In this document: positions 17,780-27,232 of the stretch, in pieces
Layout: every line of letters begins with the position of its first letter
Position numbering within the stretch: position 1 is the first letter of the stretch
Origin: Acidovorax sp. 69
Lineage (GTDB): Bacteria; Pseudomonadota; Gammaproteobacteria; Burkholderiales; Burkholderiaceae_C
Reading direction: 5' to 3'
Assembly: GCF_002797445.1 (NCBI RefSeq)
Contig: NZ_PGEP01000001.1
Coordinates: forward strand, 723,001 to 787,000
Length of the DNA: 64,000 bases
Notes under the pieces: generated by a model
Seen by the model: the letters and a program-made list of their open reading frames with translations, nothing else
Database searches by the model: none
Told to the model about the DNA's origin: nothing
Made by a program: the position numbers and the translations under genes

Positions 17780-19024
17780 TCAGCGACCGGCGGGCGGTCG
17801 TTCTACCTCCAGGTCGGACAGCACGCGCAGCAAGGCACGGTTGACCTCTTCCAGGTCCAGCTCGAAGGTTTCGCACAGCTGCCGGATGGCGCTGGCGTCA
17901 TCGGTTTCCAGCGCGCAGGCCATCTGAAGGCCGCTGGTGTAGGGACCTGTGCGCAGCACGGTGGCATCGTAGATACGCTCGGACAAGGGCAGGCGACGCA
18001 GGATGGTGCCCAGCGGTTCCCCGAGCAACTCATCGAGCTGCGAGAGCAAGCCACACAGATAAATTTCACGGCGCAGGTCGTTCTCGATCCCTGCGTCCAG
18101 TAGCCGGGCAGTGAGCTGTGCGCGGATCAGCATGGCTTCGCGCACCGGTTGCATGTTGGGGTCGGTGTTGGCGTGGGGCAACTGATCGGAGAGCCAGCGC
18201 TTGATGGAGCTGTAACCCATCATCACCAGACCCCGGCGCAGCGAGTCGATGCCGGTGCGCAGTCCCAGGGCCGCAGAGTTGGTGTAGACCATGAAGCGGT
18301 ACGCGAGCAGCGGGTCTTCGCCCATGATGTCTTCAAAAGTTTCCAGCGACTGCTCGGCGTCGATGGCCTTCATCAGCTTGAAGATCACGGCATGCGACGG
18401 CTGCTGCGGATGGTGGCGCAGGCTGTAGAGAACGTCTTCCGACGGCCAGCCCGCCAGCGCCATGGCGTTGCTCTGGTCCAGGCAGTGTTCCATGAGTGCA
18501 CGGCTGGAGATGTTCTCGTACATCTGCCCCGCCAGCACTGGACTGGCGGCACGCGTTGGCGCTGCGGGCGCGCCCGGGCGTGTGGGTGGCGCCGTTTGCA
18601 GCGCGGCTACCGCATCTTCGGGGCGCAGGGTCAGCAGGCTGTTGTCAAAACAGCGGGCAATTTCGGGCTCGGGCAGTTTGCCGGTGTCTCCGCGCCACAC
18701 GAGCCGAAGCCCGCGTTGGTGTGCAGCCTTGACGCGTGCGTAGATGGCCGAGTCCGACAGCCAGTCGCCGCGCACTTCAATCCAGGGGGCGCCGCGCGGG
18801 GCATGTTCGAGCAGATCACACAGCAACTGGCGTGTTTGCGCCGAGATCAAGAGCGGTGGTGAGCTGGCCGACCACAGCTCCTGCAAAGTGCGCAGCAAGT
18901 GGGCGGCATCGACCACAGCCGATGCCTCGTTGTAGGCGTACAACTGGATACCGGCCAGCTTGCGGGCCCGGTTCCACAAAGGGCGGTAGCCCAAAATCAG
19001 GCTGCCAAGGACAGATTGGACCAT
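17780..19024 (-). CDS. HDOD domain signalling protein
   Basis: A 414-residue protein with a degenerate EAL-like N-terminal half (LGYRPLWNRARKLAGIQLYAY) and a C-terminal HDOD domain (about residues 195-390). The HDOD part shows LMKAIDAEQSLETFEDIMGEDPLLAYRFMVYTNSA and RRGLVMMGYSSIKRWLSDQL. This resembles the YuxH type of bacterial signal proteins. EAL catalytic residues are not visible, so c-di-GMP hydrolysis is unlikely. It lies 70 bp downstream of flgL on the same strand and may be co-transcribed with it. The function is unknown; a regulatory link to motility is a guess from position. Confidence 0.82.
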   Translation of the reverse strand: MVQSVLGSLILGYRPLWNRARKLAGIQLYAYNEASAVVDAAHLLRTLQELWSASSPPLLISAQTRQLLCDLLEHAPRGAPWIEVRGDWLSDSAIYARVKAAHQRGLRLVWRGDTGKLPEPEIARCFDNSLLTLRPEDAVAALQTAPPTRPGAPAAPTRAASPVLAGQMYENISSRALMEHCLDQSNAMALAGWPSEDVLYSLRHHPQQPSHAVIFKLMKAIDAEQSLETFEDIMGEDPLLAYRFMVYTNSAALGLRTGIDSLRRGLVMMGYSSIKRWLSDQLPHANTDPNMQPVREAMLIRAQLTARLLDAGIENDLRREIYLCGLLSQLDELLGEPLGTILRRLPLSERIYDATVLRTGPYTSGLQMACALETDDASAIRQLCETFELDLEEVNRALLRVLSDLEVERPPAGR

Positions 19025-19094
19025 GTGCTCTCAGGCGTTGTCTCGTCGTGGGGCCTGTCCTCGCCTGGGGCTGTGCGGCGTGGGAAGACCCGCG

Positions 19095-20348
19095 TTAACT
19101 GATGAAATTGAACAGGGACAGTTTTTGAACCTGGGCATAGGATTTGAGTGCTGCCTCATAGCCCACCTGCTGGTTCTGGAAGTCCGAAATGCCCTTGATC
19201 ATATCGAGATCCTCGGCCCGCGAGCGGTCGCCTTCGAGCTGGATGGAGCGTTTGTCCTGATCCCCCGTGATGCGGTCTGCGCGGTTGAGCAACTCGCCAG
19301 CGTAGCTGCGCATGTTGTGAACCCGCTCCAGCCCGATGTCGATGTTGGCCAGCGCTTGTCCCACGGCCTGGATGGCCGCATTGTTGTTGGGGGCATTGCG
19401 GATGCCGTTGATCGCACTGTCCAGCGTGCTGAACATGCTGGCGCTTGGTTGCAGCGTGACGGTGTCTCCATTGTCGGGATTGCCCTTGATATCGAAGGTC
19501 AGGCCTGGAATGCCGGCGACAGAGATCGTGACCGGTTTGTCGGTCGGGTAATCAGGCACCACCACGGGGGCCGATACGGCGCCAGTCGTGGTGTTGGTGA
19601 GTGTGTAGGTGGCGGTGCTGGTACCTGTGGTGGCTCCCGGGCCCACGGCACTGAAGGTGATGCTGTAGTTGTCGCCGGTCACCAGTCCCAGGTTGCTGGG
19701 TGTGATTGCCGTGGTGGTGAGTTGCCTGCTGCTGGGGATGGCGCTGACACCCGCGGTGTAGACGCCATCGCGGTTGGGGTCGAACATGAAGGTCGAGTCG
19801 CCATCGAGTGTTCCGGGGACCGTCACCCCGGTGCTTGCCGTCTGGCCAGGCAGGCCTTGAAAGTTGTAGTCAGGGGAGGCGCTCAACGGGCCCAGAAAGG
19901 GCGCCAGTGCGCTACCCAGTGCGCTCAGCAATGGAATGCCGTTGGTGTCTTTGCGGTTGGCGACTTCCAGCAGTTGTTCGCGCAACCCCTGCAATTGGTT
20001 GGCGACGGTGGCGCGGTCATTGGGCGTCATGCTGGCGTCGCCAGCGCTCACCACCAACTCGCGAAAGTTCTGGATCAGATTCACCGCGTCACCCAGCGAC
20101 GATTCGCCCTGGGCGATGGCGTTGCGCTGGGTCTCCAGGGCGCGCTGCTCGGTCTGGATGCGCGACAGGCGGTTGAGTGCGCGCTCGGCTTGTGCTGCCG
20201 ATACCGGGTCGTCACTGGCCCGCACGACACGTTTGCCCGACGTGAGGTTCTCTTGCAGGCTGGAGAGGCTGCTTTGCCGTGCGCCGAGATTGCGCAGGGC
20301 GTTGTCATACATGTTGGCCGTGCCAAGGCGGTAGATGTTGTTGCTCAT
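19095..20348 (-). CDS. flgL: Flagellar hook-filament junction protein FlgL (HAP3)
   Basis: A 417-residue hook-associated protein 3, which joins the hook to the flagellin filament together with FlgK. The N-terminus has the flagellin-like coiled coil (NIYRLGTANMYDNALRNLGARQSSLSSLQENLTSGKRVVRASDDPV), and the C-terminus ends LKSYAQVQKLSLFNFIS, as expected for the paired terminal helices. The variable middle is Thr/Gly rich. It lies 27 bp downstream of flgK. It would be exported through the flagellar type III system; FlgN is its likely chaperone. Confidence 0.97.
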   Translation of the reverse strand: MSNNIYRLGTANMYDNALRNLGARQSSLSSLQENLTSGKRVVRASDDPVSAAQAERALNRLSRIQTEQRALETQRNAIAQGESSLGDAVNLIQNFRELVVSAGDASMTPNDRATVANQLQGLREQLLEVANRKDTNGIPLLSALGSALAPFLGPLSASPDYNFQGLPGQTASTGVTVPGTLDGDSTFMFDPNRDGVYTAGVSAIPSSRQLTTTAITPSNLGLVTGDNYSITFSAVGPGATTGTSTATYTLTNTTTGAVSAPVVVPDYPTDKPVTISVAGIPGLTFDIKGNPDNGDTVTLQPSASMFSTLDSAINGIRNAPNNNAAIQAVGQALANIDIGLERVHNMRSYAGELLNRADRITGDQDKRSIQLEGDRSRAEDLDMIKGISDFQNQQVGYEAALKSYAQVQKLSLFNFIS

Positions 20349-20375
20349 GTCGAACTCCTCACTCTTGGATGCCGG

Positions 20376-22351
20376 TTAGCGGCCCAGACCCTGCAGCAGC
20401 GAGTCAAAGATGTTTTGCGCAATCTGGATCATTTTCGACGATGCCTGGTAGGCCTGCTGGTATTGGATCAGCTTGGCAGCTTCTTCGTCCAGATTCACCC
20501 CCGAGACCGCCGTACGGTCGCGCTCCAGGTTGGCGGCGATGGTGGTGGACAGATCGGCCGCAAACTTGGCGCTTTGCGTGCGTGTGCCCACCTGCGCGAT
20601 GGCACCGGCGTAGCCGTCGCTCAGCGTGGACTCGTCAAACATCTTCACGTCGCGCAAATCCATCAGGGCGGTGGCGTTGCCCGAGTTGCGGGTGAAGGTG
20701 TCGCCATATTGAGGGTCGAGTGCATTGCCAATGACTACCGTGTCGCCCGTCTTGGGGGAGCCCTGCAGCTTGATCTCCCAGCCGTTGACGGAGATGGGGA
20801 CTCCCGAGGTGTAGGGCTGCGCAGTGGCCAGCGATGTGGGGGGGCAGTGCCTCTGTCGAGCACATCGTAGGTAGTGGGAGGGCCAACGTTGAACTGCAAC
20901 TGAATCCCCCCCAGGATGGGCGGGAGGGCGGCGGGGTTTGCGTTGGCGGGCAGCACCAGGCCGGGCGGGTTGGGCAGGCCTGTGGCCTTGAGACCTGCCA
21001 GCTGCATCGTGCCGCCGTTGGACGTGCCCATGGCCGCATTGATGGGGTTGGCCACCGCCAGGTCGCGTGGTGAATACACCAGTGCCTGGATGTTGTTGGC
21101 GGCGGTGCTGAACGGTTTGAACAGCATGCGCTCGCCGGGGTTGCCAGGCGTGGTCAGATTGAAGTTGAGTCCGTCAATCTGCAGCGTGGCCAGGTTGGCG
21201 GCATCTGTGAACGCCGTGGACTTGCCATCCGACAGCCGCACCACCTGGCCGGCTGTACCCGTGGTGAAGCGGATTTCGTAGTCCGAGGCTTCAAACTTCG
21301 TGGGGCCCGTGAAGGACACGGTGCCGACCCCCGCGCCATTGGTAGAGCCCGGCATGGTCGTGGGAAGCGCGAACAAGTCCTTGCCGGGCAGGCCGTCGAG
21401 CGTCAGGCCCAGGTTCTGCTGCTCGTTCATCGTCATGCCGATGGCCATGGCCATGCGGCCCAGCAGGTTACGCCCTTCGGTCAGGTCATTGTTGTTGAAG
21501 CGCAGAAGGCCCGACACCGAACCACCGCCGAGCACGTTCTCATCCATCTCGACCGGGGAAGCTCCCGGACGGTTGAAGAACAGCTTGATCTGGCCGCTGG
21601 CAGGGAACTGGGTGGCGTCGTCGACCGACAGGCTGGACGCTGTGGTGCCCAGCACCAGCGGCTGGCTGCCTGCCACGAACAGGCCCACCGTGCCGTCGTC
21701 GGCCGGAATCTGCGTGGTCTGCACATACTGGTTGATGTCGCGGATGATTTGGTCGCGTCGGTCCAGCAGGTCATTGGGGGTCTGGCCGTTGCCCTTGGCG
21801 CGGGCGATCTGCTCGTTGATGCTGGCCATCTGCTCCGCCAGGCTGTTGATGGCCGTGACACTGCTCTGGAGTTGCTCGGTGACCGTGTACTGGATTTCGT
21901 TGAGGCGATCCCCGGCCGTTCGCATGCGTGCGGCCGTTTCATCCAGGCGTGTGAGCACGACGGTGCGCGCGGTGATGTCGGTAGGGCTGGTGACCACGTC
22001 CGAGAACGCGTTCATCATGTCGTTGATGGCGGCGCCCAGGCCGGTGGTGCCGCCACTGAAGACCTCCTGCAGCTGGCTCAGGCGCTCTGCGCGCACGGCA
22101 TCGGCTGCCTGGGTCGATCCGGCCGAAGCCGACTGGCGGGTGAGCAGCTCGCTCTGGTTGCGCAAAATGGTTTGCACATCCACACCCTGGCCGATGTAGC
22201 CGCCACCCGTGAACTGGCCCTGCACGGTCTGCAGCACCACGGTCTGGCGCGAATAGCCGGCTGTGTTGACATTGGCAATGTTGTGGCCTGCGGTCTGCAG
22301 TGCCACCTGGTTGGCCAGCAAGGCGCGGGCGCCGACGTTGAGAAGACTCAT
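20376..22351 (-). pseudogene. flgK: flgK, hook-associated protein 1, frameshifted in C7 run
   Basis: The 5' part encodes a normal HAP1: MSLLNVGARALLANQVALQTAGHNIANVNTAGYSRQ. The frame is lost near residue 503 in a run of seven C on the coding strand (20838-20844), and translation then stops at residue 538. One extra C restores a continuous frame through TSLATAQPYTSGVPISVNGWE to the conserved C-terminus ending IAQNIFDSLLQGLGR, total about 658 residues. Without the C-terminal helix, filament assembly should fail. It is therefore either a base-calling error, a slippage-switched gene, or a real loss. Neighbours flgJ and flgL are intact. Confidence 0.85.
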
Positions 22352-22371
22352 GGCTTACCTCGGCTTTCTCG

Positions 22372-23286
22372 TCACGCCTGGGCGCGCTGTACGCGCAGTG
22401 CGCTGTTGATGGCGCCGCTGAGTTTTCTGGCGTATTCCGGGTCGGTGGCGTAACCGGCCTTTTGCAGTTCGGACGCATAGGCCACGGCCGATCCGGTTTT
22501 GGCAGTGGCCTGGGCCTTTTCGTAGCGCGGGCTTTCGGTGATCAGCTTGGCGTAGTCGCGGAACGAGTCCTCGTAGGAGTCGTAGGCACGGAACTTGGCG
22601 GTTACCTTGCGGGGCGTGCCGTTGATGTATTCGGTGGTGGTGATCTCGGCGACCTTGCCGGTCCAGCCCTTGCCCGCCTTGATGCCGAACAGGTTGAACG
22701 AATTGGAGCCATCGGCGGCCTTGATCTCGCTTTTTCCCCAGCCGGTTTCGTGGCCAGCCTGGCCCAGCATGAAACTGGCGGGAATGCCGCTTTCCTGCGC
22801 CACACGCTCTGCCGTGCCACTCAGATGCTGAACAAATCCGTCACGGCCCTTGGGGGCGGGAGTGGAGGCTTGTGCAGGGGGGGTGGAAGGCGCAGCGGCG
22901 CGTGGCACCGCCTGCTGCAGGCTCAGGGTGGAGGGCACTGAGAAGCTGGCATCGGCACCGCCCATCTGGCGCGAGAGTTGGCGTGCGATGGCCTCGGACA
23001 GACCGCCCTGTTGGCCGGACATGCTGACCGACAGTTGCTGGTCCAGCATGTCCTGCCCAAGGTCGGCGCCACCGCCTTCCATGAGGCCAGACTTCATGGT
23101 GGCATCGCGCATGCTCTTGATCAACTCACGCATGAACAGCGATTCAAACTGCTTGGCGGCTTCGCGCGTGGTTTGTGCGCTGTTGGCGGTACCCGCGTCG
23201 TACTTGAGAGCGTTCAGCGAGCGGATATCCACCGCCAGCGCGTTCGACGTGCTGGTTGTGCTGGACGAAGGCAGTGTCATGGCCAT
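22372..23286 (-). CDS. flgJ: Flagellar rod assembly protein/muramidase FlgJ
   Basis: A 304-residue two-domain FlgJ. The N-terminal rod-capping domain spans about residues 30-115 (AAKQFESLFMRELIKSMRDA, then DLGQDMLDQQLSVSMS). After an Ala/Pro linker comes a C-terminal peptidoglycan hydrolase domain (about residues 145-300, FVQHLSGTAERVAQESGIP and GHETGWGKSEI, where Glu in HETGWG is catalytic). It opens the cell wall for the rod in the periplasm. It is 20 bp upstream of flgK in the same operon. The length matches the beta/gamma-proteobacterial dual-domain form. Confidence 0.96.
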   Translation of the reverse strand: MAMTLPSSSTTSTSNALAVDIRSLNALKYDAGTANSAQTTREAAKQFESLFMRELIKSMRDATMKSGLMEGGGADLGQDMLDQQLSVSMSGQQGGLSEAIARQLSRQMGGADASFSVPSTLSLQQAVPRAAAPSTPPAQASTPAPKGRDGFVQHLSGTAERVAQESGIPASFMLGQAGHETGWGKSEIKAADGSNSFNLFGIKAGKGWTGKVAEITTTEYINGTPRKVTAKFRAYDSYEDSFRDYAKLITESPRYEKAQATAKTGSAVAYASELQKAGYATDPEYARKLSGAINSALRVQRAQA

Positions 23287-23334
23287 GATCGCTCCCGATG
23301 GTCGGTTCTCAGAGCTGCGGCAGGGCTGCGCATG

Positions 23335-24477
23335 TCAGATCACTTCCAGCTCGGCATTGAGCGCGCCAGCGGCTTTGATGGCCTGCAGGATGGCCAGCAG
23401 GTCGCCCGGCGTTGCACCCAGCGAGTTCAGGGCCTTGACCACGTCGGCAAGCTGCGGTGAGGCCGGCATCTGGATGATGTTGCCCGGCTCCTGGTTGATG
23501 GTGATGTCACTCTTTTGCGCCACCACCGTTTGCCCTTGCGACAGGGGGTTGGGTTGGCTGATGATTGGCGTAGAGCTGATGGTGATCGACAGGTTGCCGT
23601 GTGCGATGGCGCAAGGGCCCAGCGTGACCGACTGATTGAGCACCACCGAGCCCGTGCGGGCATTGATGACCACCTTGGCGGCGGGCGCCGAGGACTCCAG
23701 TGGCAACTCTTCCAGGTCGGCGATGAACCCGACGCGGGCACCTGGGTCCAGAGGCGCACGGACCTGAACTGTACGGCCGTCGAGGGCCGTGGCCAGCCCG
23801 GACCCCAGCTTGGCGTTGATGGCCTGAGCCACGCGGCGGGCAGTCTGAAAGTCGGAGGCGTTGAGGCCCAGGTTGATGGTGTCACCATCATTGAGTGGGG
23901 TGGGAACAGCCCGTTCCACCTGGGCTCCAAGCGGAATGCGGCCTGCGCTCAGGTGGTTGATCTGTACCTTGCTGCCGCCCGAAGAAGCGCCCGCGCCACC
24001 CACCACCATGTTGCCTTGGGCCAGCGCGTAGATTTCGCCGTCGGCACCGCGCAGCGGCGTAACGATGAGGGTGCCGCCCTTGAGCGACTTGGCATTGCCC
24101 ATGGACGAGACATTCACGTCAATCGTCTGCCCCGGTTGGGCGAAGGCGGGGAGCTGGGCGGTGACGATCACGGCCGCTACGTTCTTGAGCTGCAGTTGCG
24201 ATGCCGAGCCCGGGGGCAGGCTGATGCCCATTTGTTGCAGGTAGTTGGACATGGCCTGCGTGGTGTAGGGCATCTGGGTGGTCTGGTCCCCCGTGCCGTC
24301 CAGACCCACCACCAGTCCGTAGCCCGTCAACTGGTTGGTACGCACGCCCTGCACGGCGGCCACTTCCTTGATGCGCAGGGCCTGGGCGGGCCCCGCTACG
24401 CAGGCGGCCACGAGGGCCAGCAGCAGCCACAGCGCGCGCGCGGGGCGTGGCAAAAGGGAGTGGGACAAGGCTTTCAT
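23335..24477 (-). CDS. flgI: Flagellar P-ring protein FlgI
   Basis: A 380-residue P-ring subunit that polymerises around the rod in the peptidoglycan layer. A Sec signal peptide (MKALSHSLLPRPARALWLLLALVAA..GPAQA) precedes the conserved RIKEVAAVQGVRTNQLTGYGL-type start. The middle carries NVAAVIVTAQLPAFAQPG. The ATG at 24477 puts the signal peptide at the start; an in-frame ATG at 24504 is an alternative, and no clear ribosome site decides. Unusually, nearly 390 bp of repeat-rich DNA separate it from flgH. Confidence 0.95.
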   Translation of the reverse strand: MKALSHSLLPRPARALWLLLALVAACVAGPAQALRIKEVAAVQGVRTNQLTGYGLVVGLDGTGDQTTQMPYTTQAMSNYLQQMGISLPPGSASQLQLKNVAAVIVTAQLPAFAQPGQTIDVNVSSMGNAKSLKGGTLIVTPLRGADGEIYALAQGNMVVGGAGASSGGSKVQINHLSAGRIPLGAQVERAVPTPLNDGDTINLGLNASDFQTARRVAQAINAKLGSGLATALDGRTVQVRAPLDPGARVGFIADLEELPLESSAPAAKVVINARTGSVVLNQSVTLGPCAIAHGNLSITISSTPIISQPNPLSQGQTVVAQKSDITINQEPGNIIQMPASPQLADVVKALNSLGATPGDLLAILQAIKAAGALNAELEVI

Positions 24478-24864
24478 GGCATCCATTGTGGTGGGCCATG
24501 GCAAGAACTAAAACCCAAAAAGAAGCGGGTTCACCGGCTTATTGCGTGGGTTCCGCATGGCTGGGGAACGGCCGATGGGGCGTCCAGCATCCCAACAGTT
24601 TGCGGGAATACCCTGCAAGGCGAAATATGAGTAAAAAGAGCCGATAGCGCATTGTCTATAAGCGCTAATAGCTATAAATAAAGTAGCAATTTTTGGCCAG
24701 TCCCGGTGCAAAGGCCTGTGAGATCGCAGAGCCCACGCGCGTCAAAACTTGCGTGGCTAAGCGCGCGGTGCGCCGCGAAAGGGCCGCCCCGCCGCGTTAG
24801 CGGCCCCCCGCCCGTATTGTGCGAGCTTGGGGGGAAGGCGCGTAGCGCCTCAAGAGGTGACACG
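24478..24864. other. Repeat-rich gap between flgH and flgI
   Basis: No gene is visible in this 387-bp gap, although flgH and flgI are usually adjacent. It holds dispersed-repeat copy D (24641-24698), a hairpin with arms GGGCCGC (24781-24787) and GCGGCCC (24800-24806), and a short palindrome AGGCGC-GTA-GCGCCT (24836-24850). A run of GC-rich imperfect palindromes fills the rest. These could lower read-through from flgH into flgI, or flgI may have its own promoter. Confidence 0.6.
24641..24698 (-). repeat. Dispersed repeat copy D
   Basis: On the minus strand it reads AATTGCTACTTTATTTATAG, then CTATTAGCGCTTATAGACAA and TGCGCTATCGGC, aligning block by block with copies A and E. It lies between flgH and flgI. 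The arms TAGCGC and GCGCTA can pair. Confidence 0.65.
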
Positions 24865-25584
24865 CTAGAACGGCGTGATGGTGTTGAAGAACCTGCCCAT
24901 CCAGCCCATGGCTTGGGCTTCACCCTGTGCCCCGCGGCCACGGGATTCGACCCGCACATTGGCCACCTGGGTCGAGTTGACGATGCTTCCAGGCTGCAGT
25001 GCGCGCGGGTCGATGGTGCCCGAGAAGCGCAGGACATCGACGTTCTGGTTCACGCCGATCTGCTTTTCGCCCGTCACGACCAGATGGCCGTTGGGCAGAA
25101 CGTCCACAACAGTGGTGGTGATCGAACCGGTAAAGGTGTTGGCGCTTTCCGTGCCGCCTTTGCCAGAGAACGTGTTCTCAGAGCCAGCCCCCAGCGTGGT
25201 GACGTCGGCGAGAGACTTCTTCACAAAAGGCAGATTGGTGATGCCGGCCTTGGCTTCGGATGTGCGGTCCACCGTGGACGAGGACTTCTGGCTGGCCGTC
25301 ACGTTCTCGACGATCGTGATCGTGACGTTGTCACCCACCAGGCGTGCGCGGCGGTCCTCAAACGCAGGCCGGTAGCTCGCGTTGTGGAAGAGGCCTCCGG
25401 TCACCGGCGGCGCGACGCGTGGGGCTGCTGCCAGCGGTGGCGGCGTGGTGGGAAGGATGTCGACCGGTGGGGGGGGCGACAGGCTGGCGCAGCCTGCGCA
25501 CAGCAAGGCCACGCCAAGAGTAGAGGCGCCTGCACGCAGCGAGCGGACAGTCTGTGAAAGAGAGGAGAAAGTCGAGTGGCGCAT
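24865..25584 (-). CDS. flgH: Flagellar L-ring lipoprotein FlgH
   Basis: A 239-residue outer-membrane lipoprotein that forms the L ring. The signal peptide ends in a lipobox, LLCAGC, with the cysteine at about residue 32. A Pro-rich stretch coded by a run of eight C follows. Then come LFHNASYRPAFEDRRARLVGD and VTITIVENVTASQKSSSTVDR, and the end GWMGRFFNTITPF, all typical. The ATG at 25584 follows AGGAC at good spacing; a longer frame starts 33 bases upstream. It is the last close-packed gene of the flgBCDEFGH run. Confidence 0.96.
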   Translation of the reverse strand: MRHSTFSSLSQTVRSLRAGASTLGVALLCAGCASLSPPPPVDILPTTPPPLAAAPRVAPPVTGGLFHNASYRPAFEDRRARLVGDNVTITIVENVTASQKSSSTVDRTSEAKAGITNLPFVKKSLADVTTLGAGSENTFSGKGGTESANTFTGSITTTVVDVLPNGHLVVTGEKQIGVNQNVDVLRFSGTIDPRALQPGSIVNSTQVANVRVESRGRGAQGEAQAMGWMGRFFNTITPF

Positions 25585-25622
25585 GACAAAGGTCCTGAGC
25601 AATAGTGCCAGTGGCACACCGG

Positions 25623-26405
25623 TTACAGCTGTGCGAGCTTGGCCAGCATCTGGTCCGAGGTCTGGATGGCCTTGGAGTTCATCTCGTAGGCTCGCTGCGT
25701 CTGGATCATGGTGACCAACTCTTCCACCACGTTGACGTTGGAGGCTTCCAAAAAGCCCTGCTTGAGAATGCCCAGCCCGTTGGTGCCTGGGGTGCCCTGT
25801 TGGGGCTGGCCGGACGCGGCAGATTCCTTGAACAGGTTCTGGCCGATCGGCTCCAGGCCTGCCGGATTGATAAAGGCCGACATGGCCAGGTTGCCGAGCG
25901 GCTGGGGCTGGGTGTTGCCCTGCACTGTGGCAGACACCACGCCATCGGCGCTGATGGTCACGCTGGTGGCGTTGGCTGGGACGGTGATGCCGTTGGCCAC
26001 AGGCAGGCCACTGGACGTGACCATGCGGCCCTGGGCATCCACCTGGAACGAGCCGTCGCGGGTGTAGCCCAGCGTGCCGTCAGGCATCGTCACTTCAAAG
26101 AAGCCATTGCCATTGATGGCCACGTCGAGATTGTTCTTGGACTCTTGCAGGCTGCCCTGCACGAAGTTGCGGCTGGTGGCCACCGTGCGCACGCCCAGGC
26201 CCAGGTGCAGGCCGGTGGGTAACTGGTTCTGCTCGGTGGTGTTGGCGCCGACCTGGCGCAGGTTCTGATAGATCAGATCCTCGAACACCGCGTTATTGCG
26301 CTTGTAGCCGGTGGTGGAGACGTTGGCCAGGTTGTGCGAGATGACGTCGAGCTGGGTCTGCTGGGCAGACATGCCGGTTTTGGCGATCCAGAGAGAGTTG
26401 ATCAT
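25623..26405 (-). CDS. flgG: Flagellar distal rod protein FlgG
   Basis: A 260-residue distal rod subunit. The N-terminus, [37 protein letters not shown], carries the rod/hook ANVxTxGYK motif. The C-terminus [35 protein letters not shown] is the second half of the terminal coiled coil. The 260-residue length is standard for the family. It is secreted by the flagellar export system and builds the cell-distal rod beneath the hook. It lies 38 bp upstream of flgH. Confidence 0.98.
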   Translation of the reverse strand: MINSLWIAKTGMSAQQTQLDVISHNLANVSTTGYKRNNAVFEDLIYQNLRQVGANTTEQNQLPTGLHLGLGVRTVATSRNFVQGSLQESKNNLDVAINGNGFFEVTMPDGTLGYTRDGSFQVDAQGRMVTSSGLPVANGITVPANATSVTISADGVVSATVQGNTQPQPLGNLAMSAFINPAGLEPIGQNLFKESAASGQPQQGTPGTNGLGILKQGFLEASNVNVVEELVTMIQTQRAYEMNSKAIQTSDQMLAKLAQL

Positions 26406-26445
26406 GGTGCTTCCTTATGGCAATGCGGCGTTGGGCGCTGGTGCA

Positions 26446-27186
26446 TCAGCCGTTCATGCTCAGCAACTGGCTGGCGGTCTTGTCATTGGTTTCTGCGGTC
26501 TGCAGCAGCTTCATCTGCTGCTCGAACTGGCGCGATGCAGCAATCATCCCGACCATGCATTCCACCGGGTTCACATTCGAGCCCTCCACGGCGCCCGACA
26601 GCATGCGCGCGTTGGCGTCATTGGGCATCGGGTCGCCCGAGGTGGTACGGAACAACCCGTCATCGCCCCGTTTGAGTGGGTCTTCAAGCGTCGGTGTTGC
26701 GAGCTTCAGGCGACCAATGGCCTGTGCTGGCTGGCCTGCTGTTTTGGCTGTGATGGTGCCGTCCGAGCCCAGGGACACTTCGGCGCCGGGCGGTACGTCG
26801 ATCGGCGCGCCCCCGTCCGACAAAACGGGCAGCCCCGTGGGGGTGAGCAACTGGCCGGCGGCCGACACTTCGAAGCTGCCCGCGCGGGTGTACGCCTCGG
26901 TGCCATCCAGACCTTGCACGCCAAACCATGCGTTGCCTGCGGCCATGGCGTCCAGATTGCGGCCCGTGCGCTGCACAGGACCTGGGGTGTTGACGTAGCC
27001 CGATGTGGCTTCGAGCGCGAAGACGCGGGTTTTGGTGCCATCGCCCTGCAAGGGGACTGACCGGAAGGTGGACATCTCTGCACGAAACCCGCCAGTGGAT
27101 GCGTTGGCCAGGTTGTTGGACAGCACAGCCTGCCGGTGGGCGGCCGCGTTTGCGCCCGTCATCGAGGTATAGATGATGTGGTCCAT
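26446..27186 (-). CDS. flgF: Flagellar proximal rod protein FlgF
   Basis: A 246-residue rod protein with the paired terminal motifs: MDHIIYTSMTGANAAAHRQAVLSNNLANASTGGFRAE at the start, and EGSNVNPVECMVGMIAASRQFEQQMKLLQTAE at the end. It forms part of the proximal rod with FlgB and FlgC. Length is typical. It is followed at 40 bp by flgG in the same operon, and preceded at 46 bp by flgE. Confidence 0.97.
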   Translation of the reverse strand: MDHIIYTSMTGANAAAHRQAVLSNNLANASTGGFRAEMSTFRSVPLQGDGTKTRVFALEATSGYVNTPGPVQRTGRNLDAMAAGNAWFGVQGLDGTEAYTRAGSFEVSAAGQLLTPTGLPVLSDGGAPIDVPPGAEVSLGSDGTITAKTAGQPAQAIGRLKLATPTLEDPLKRGDDGLFRTTSGDPMPNDANARMLSGAVEGSNVNPVECMVGMIAASRQFEQQMKLLQTAETNDKTASQLLSMNG

Positions 27187-27232
27187 GGGGGCTCTCCGGT
27201 GTCCAGGGCAGGGTCAGTGAAGGGTCAGCCGA

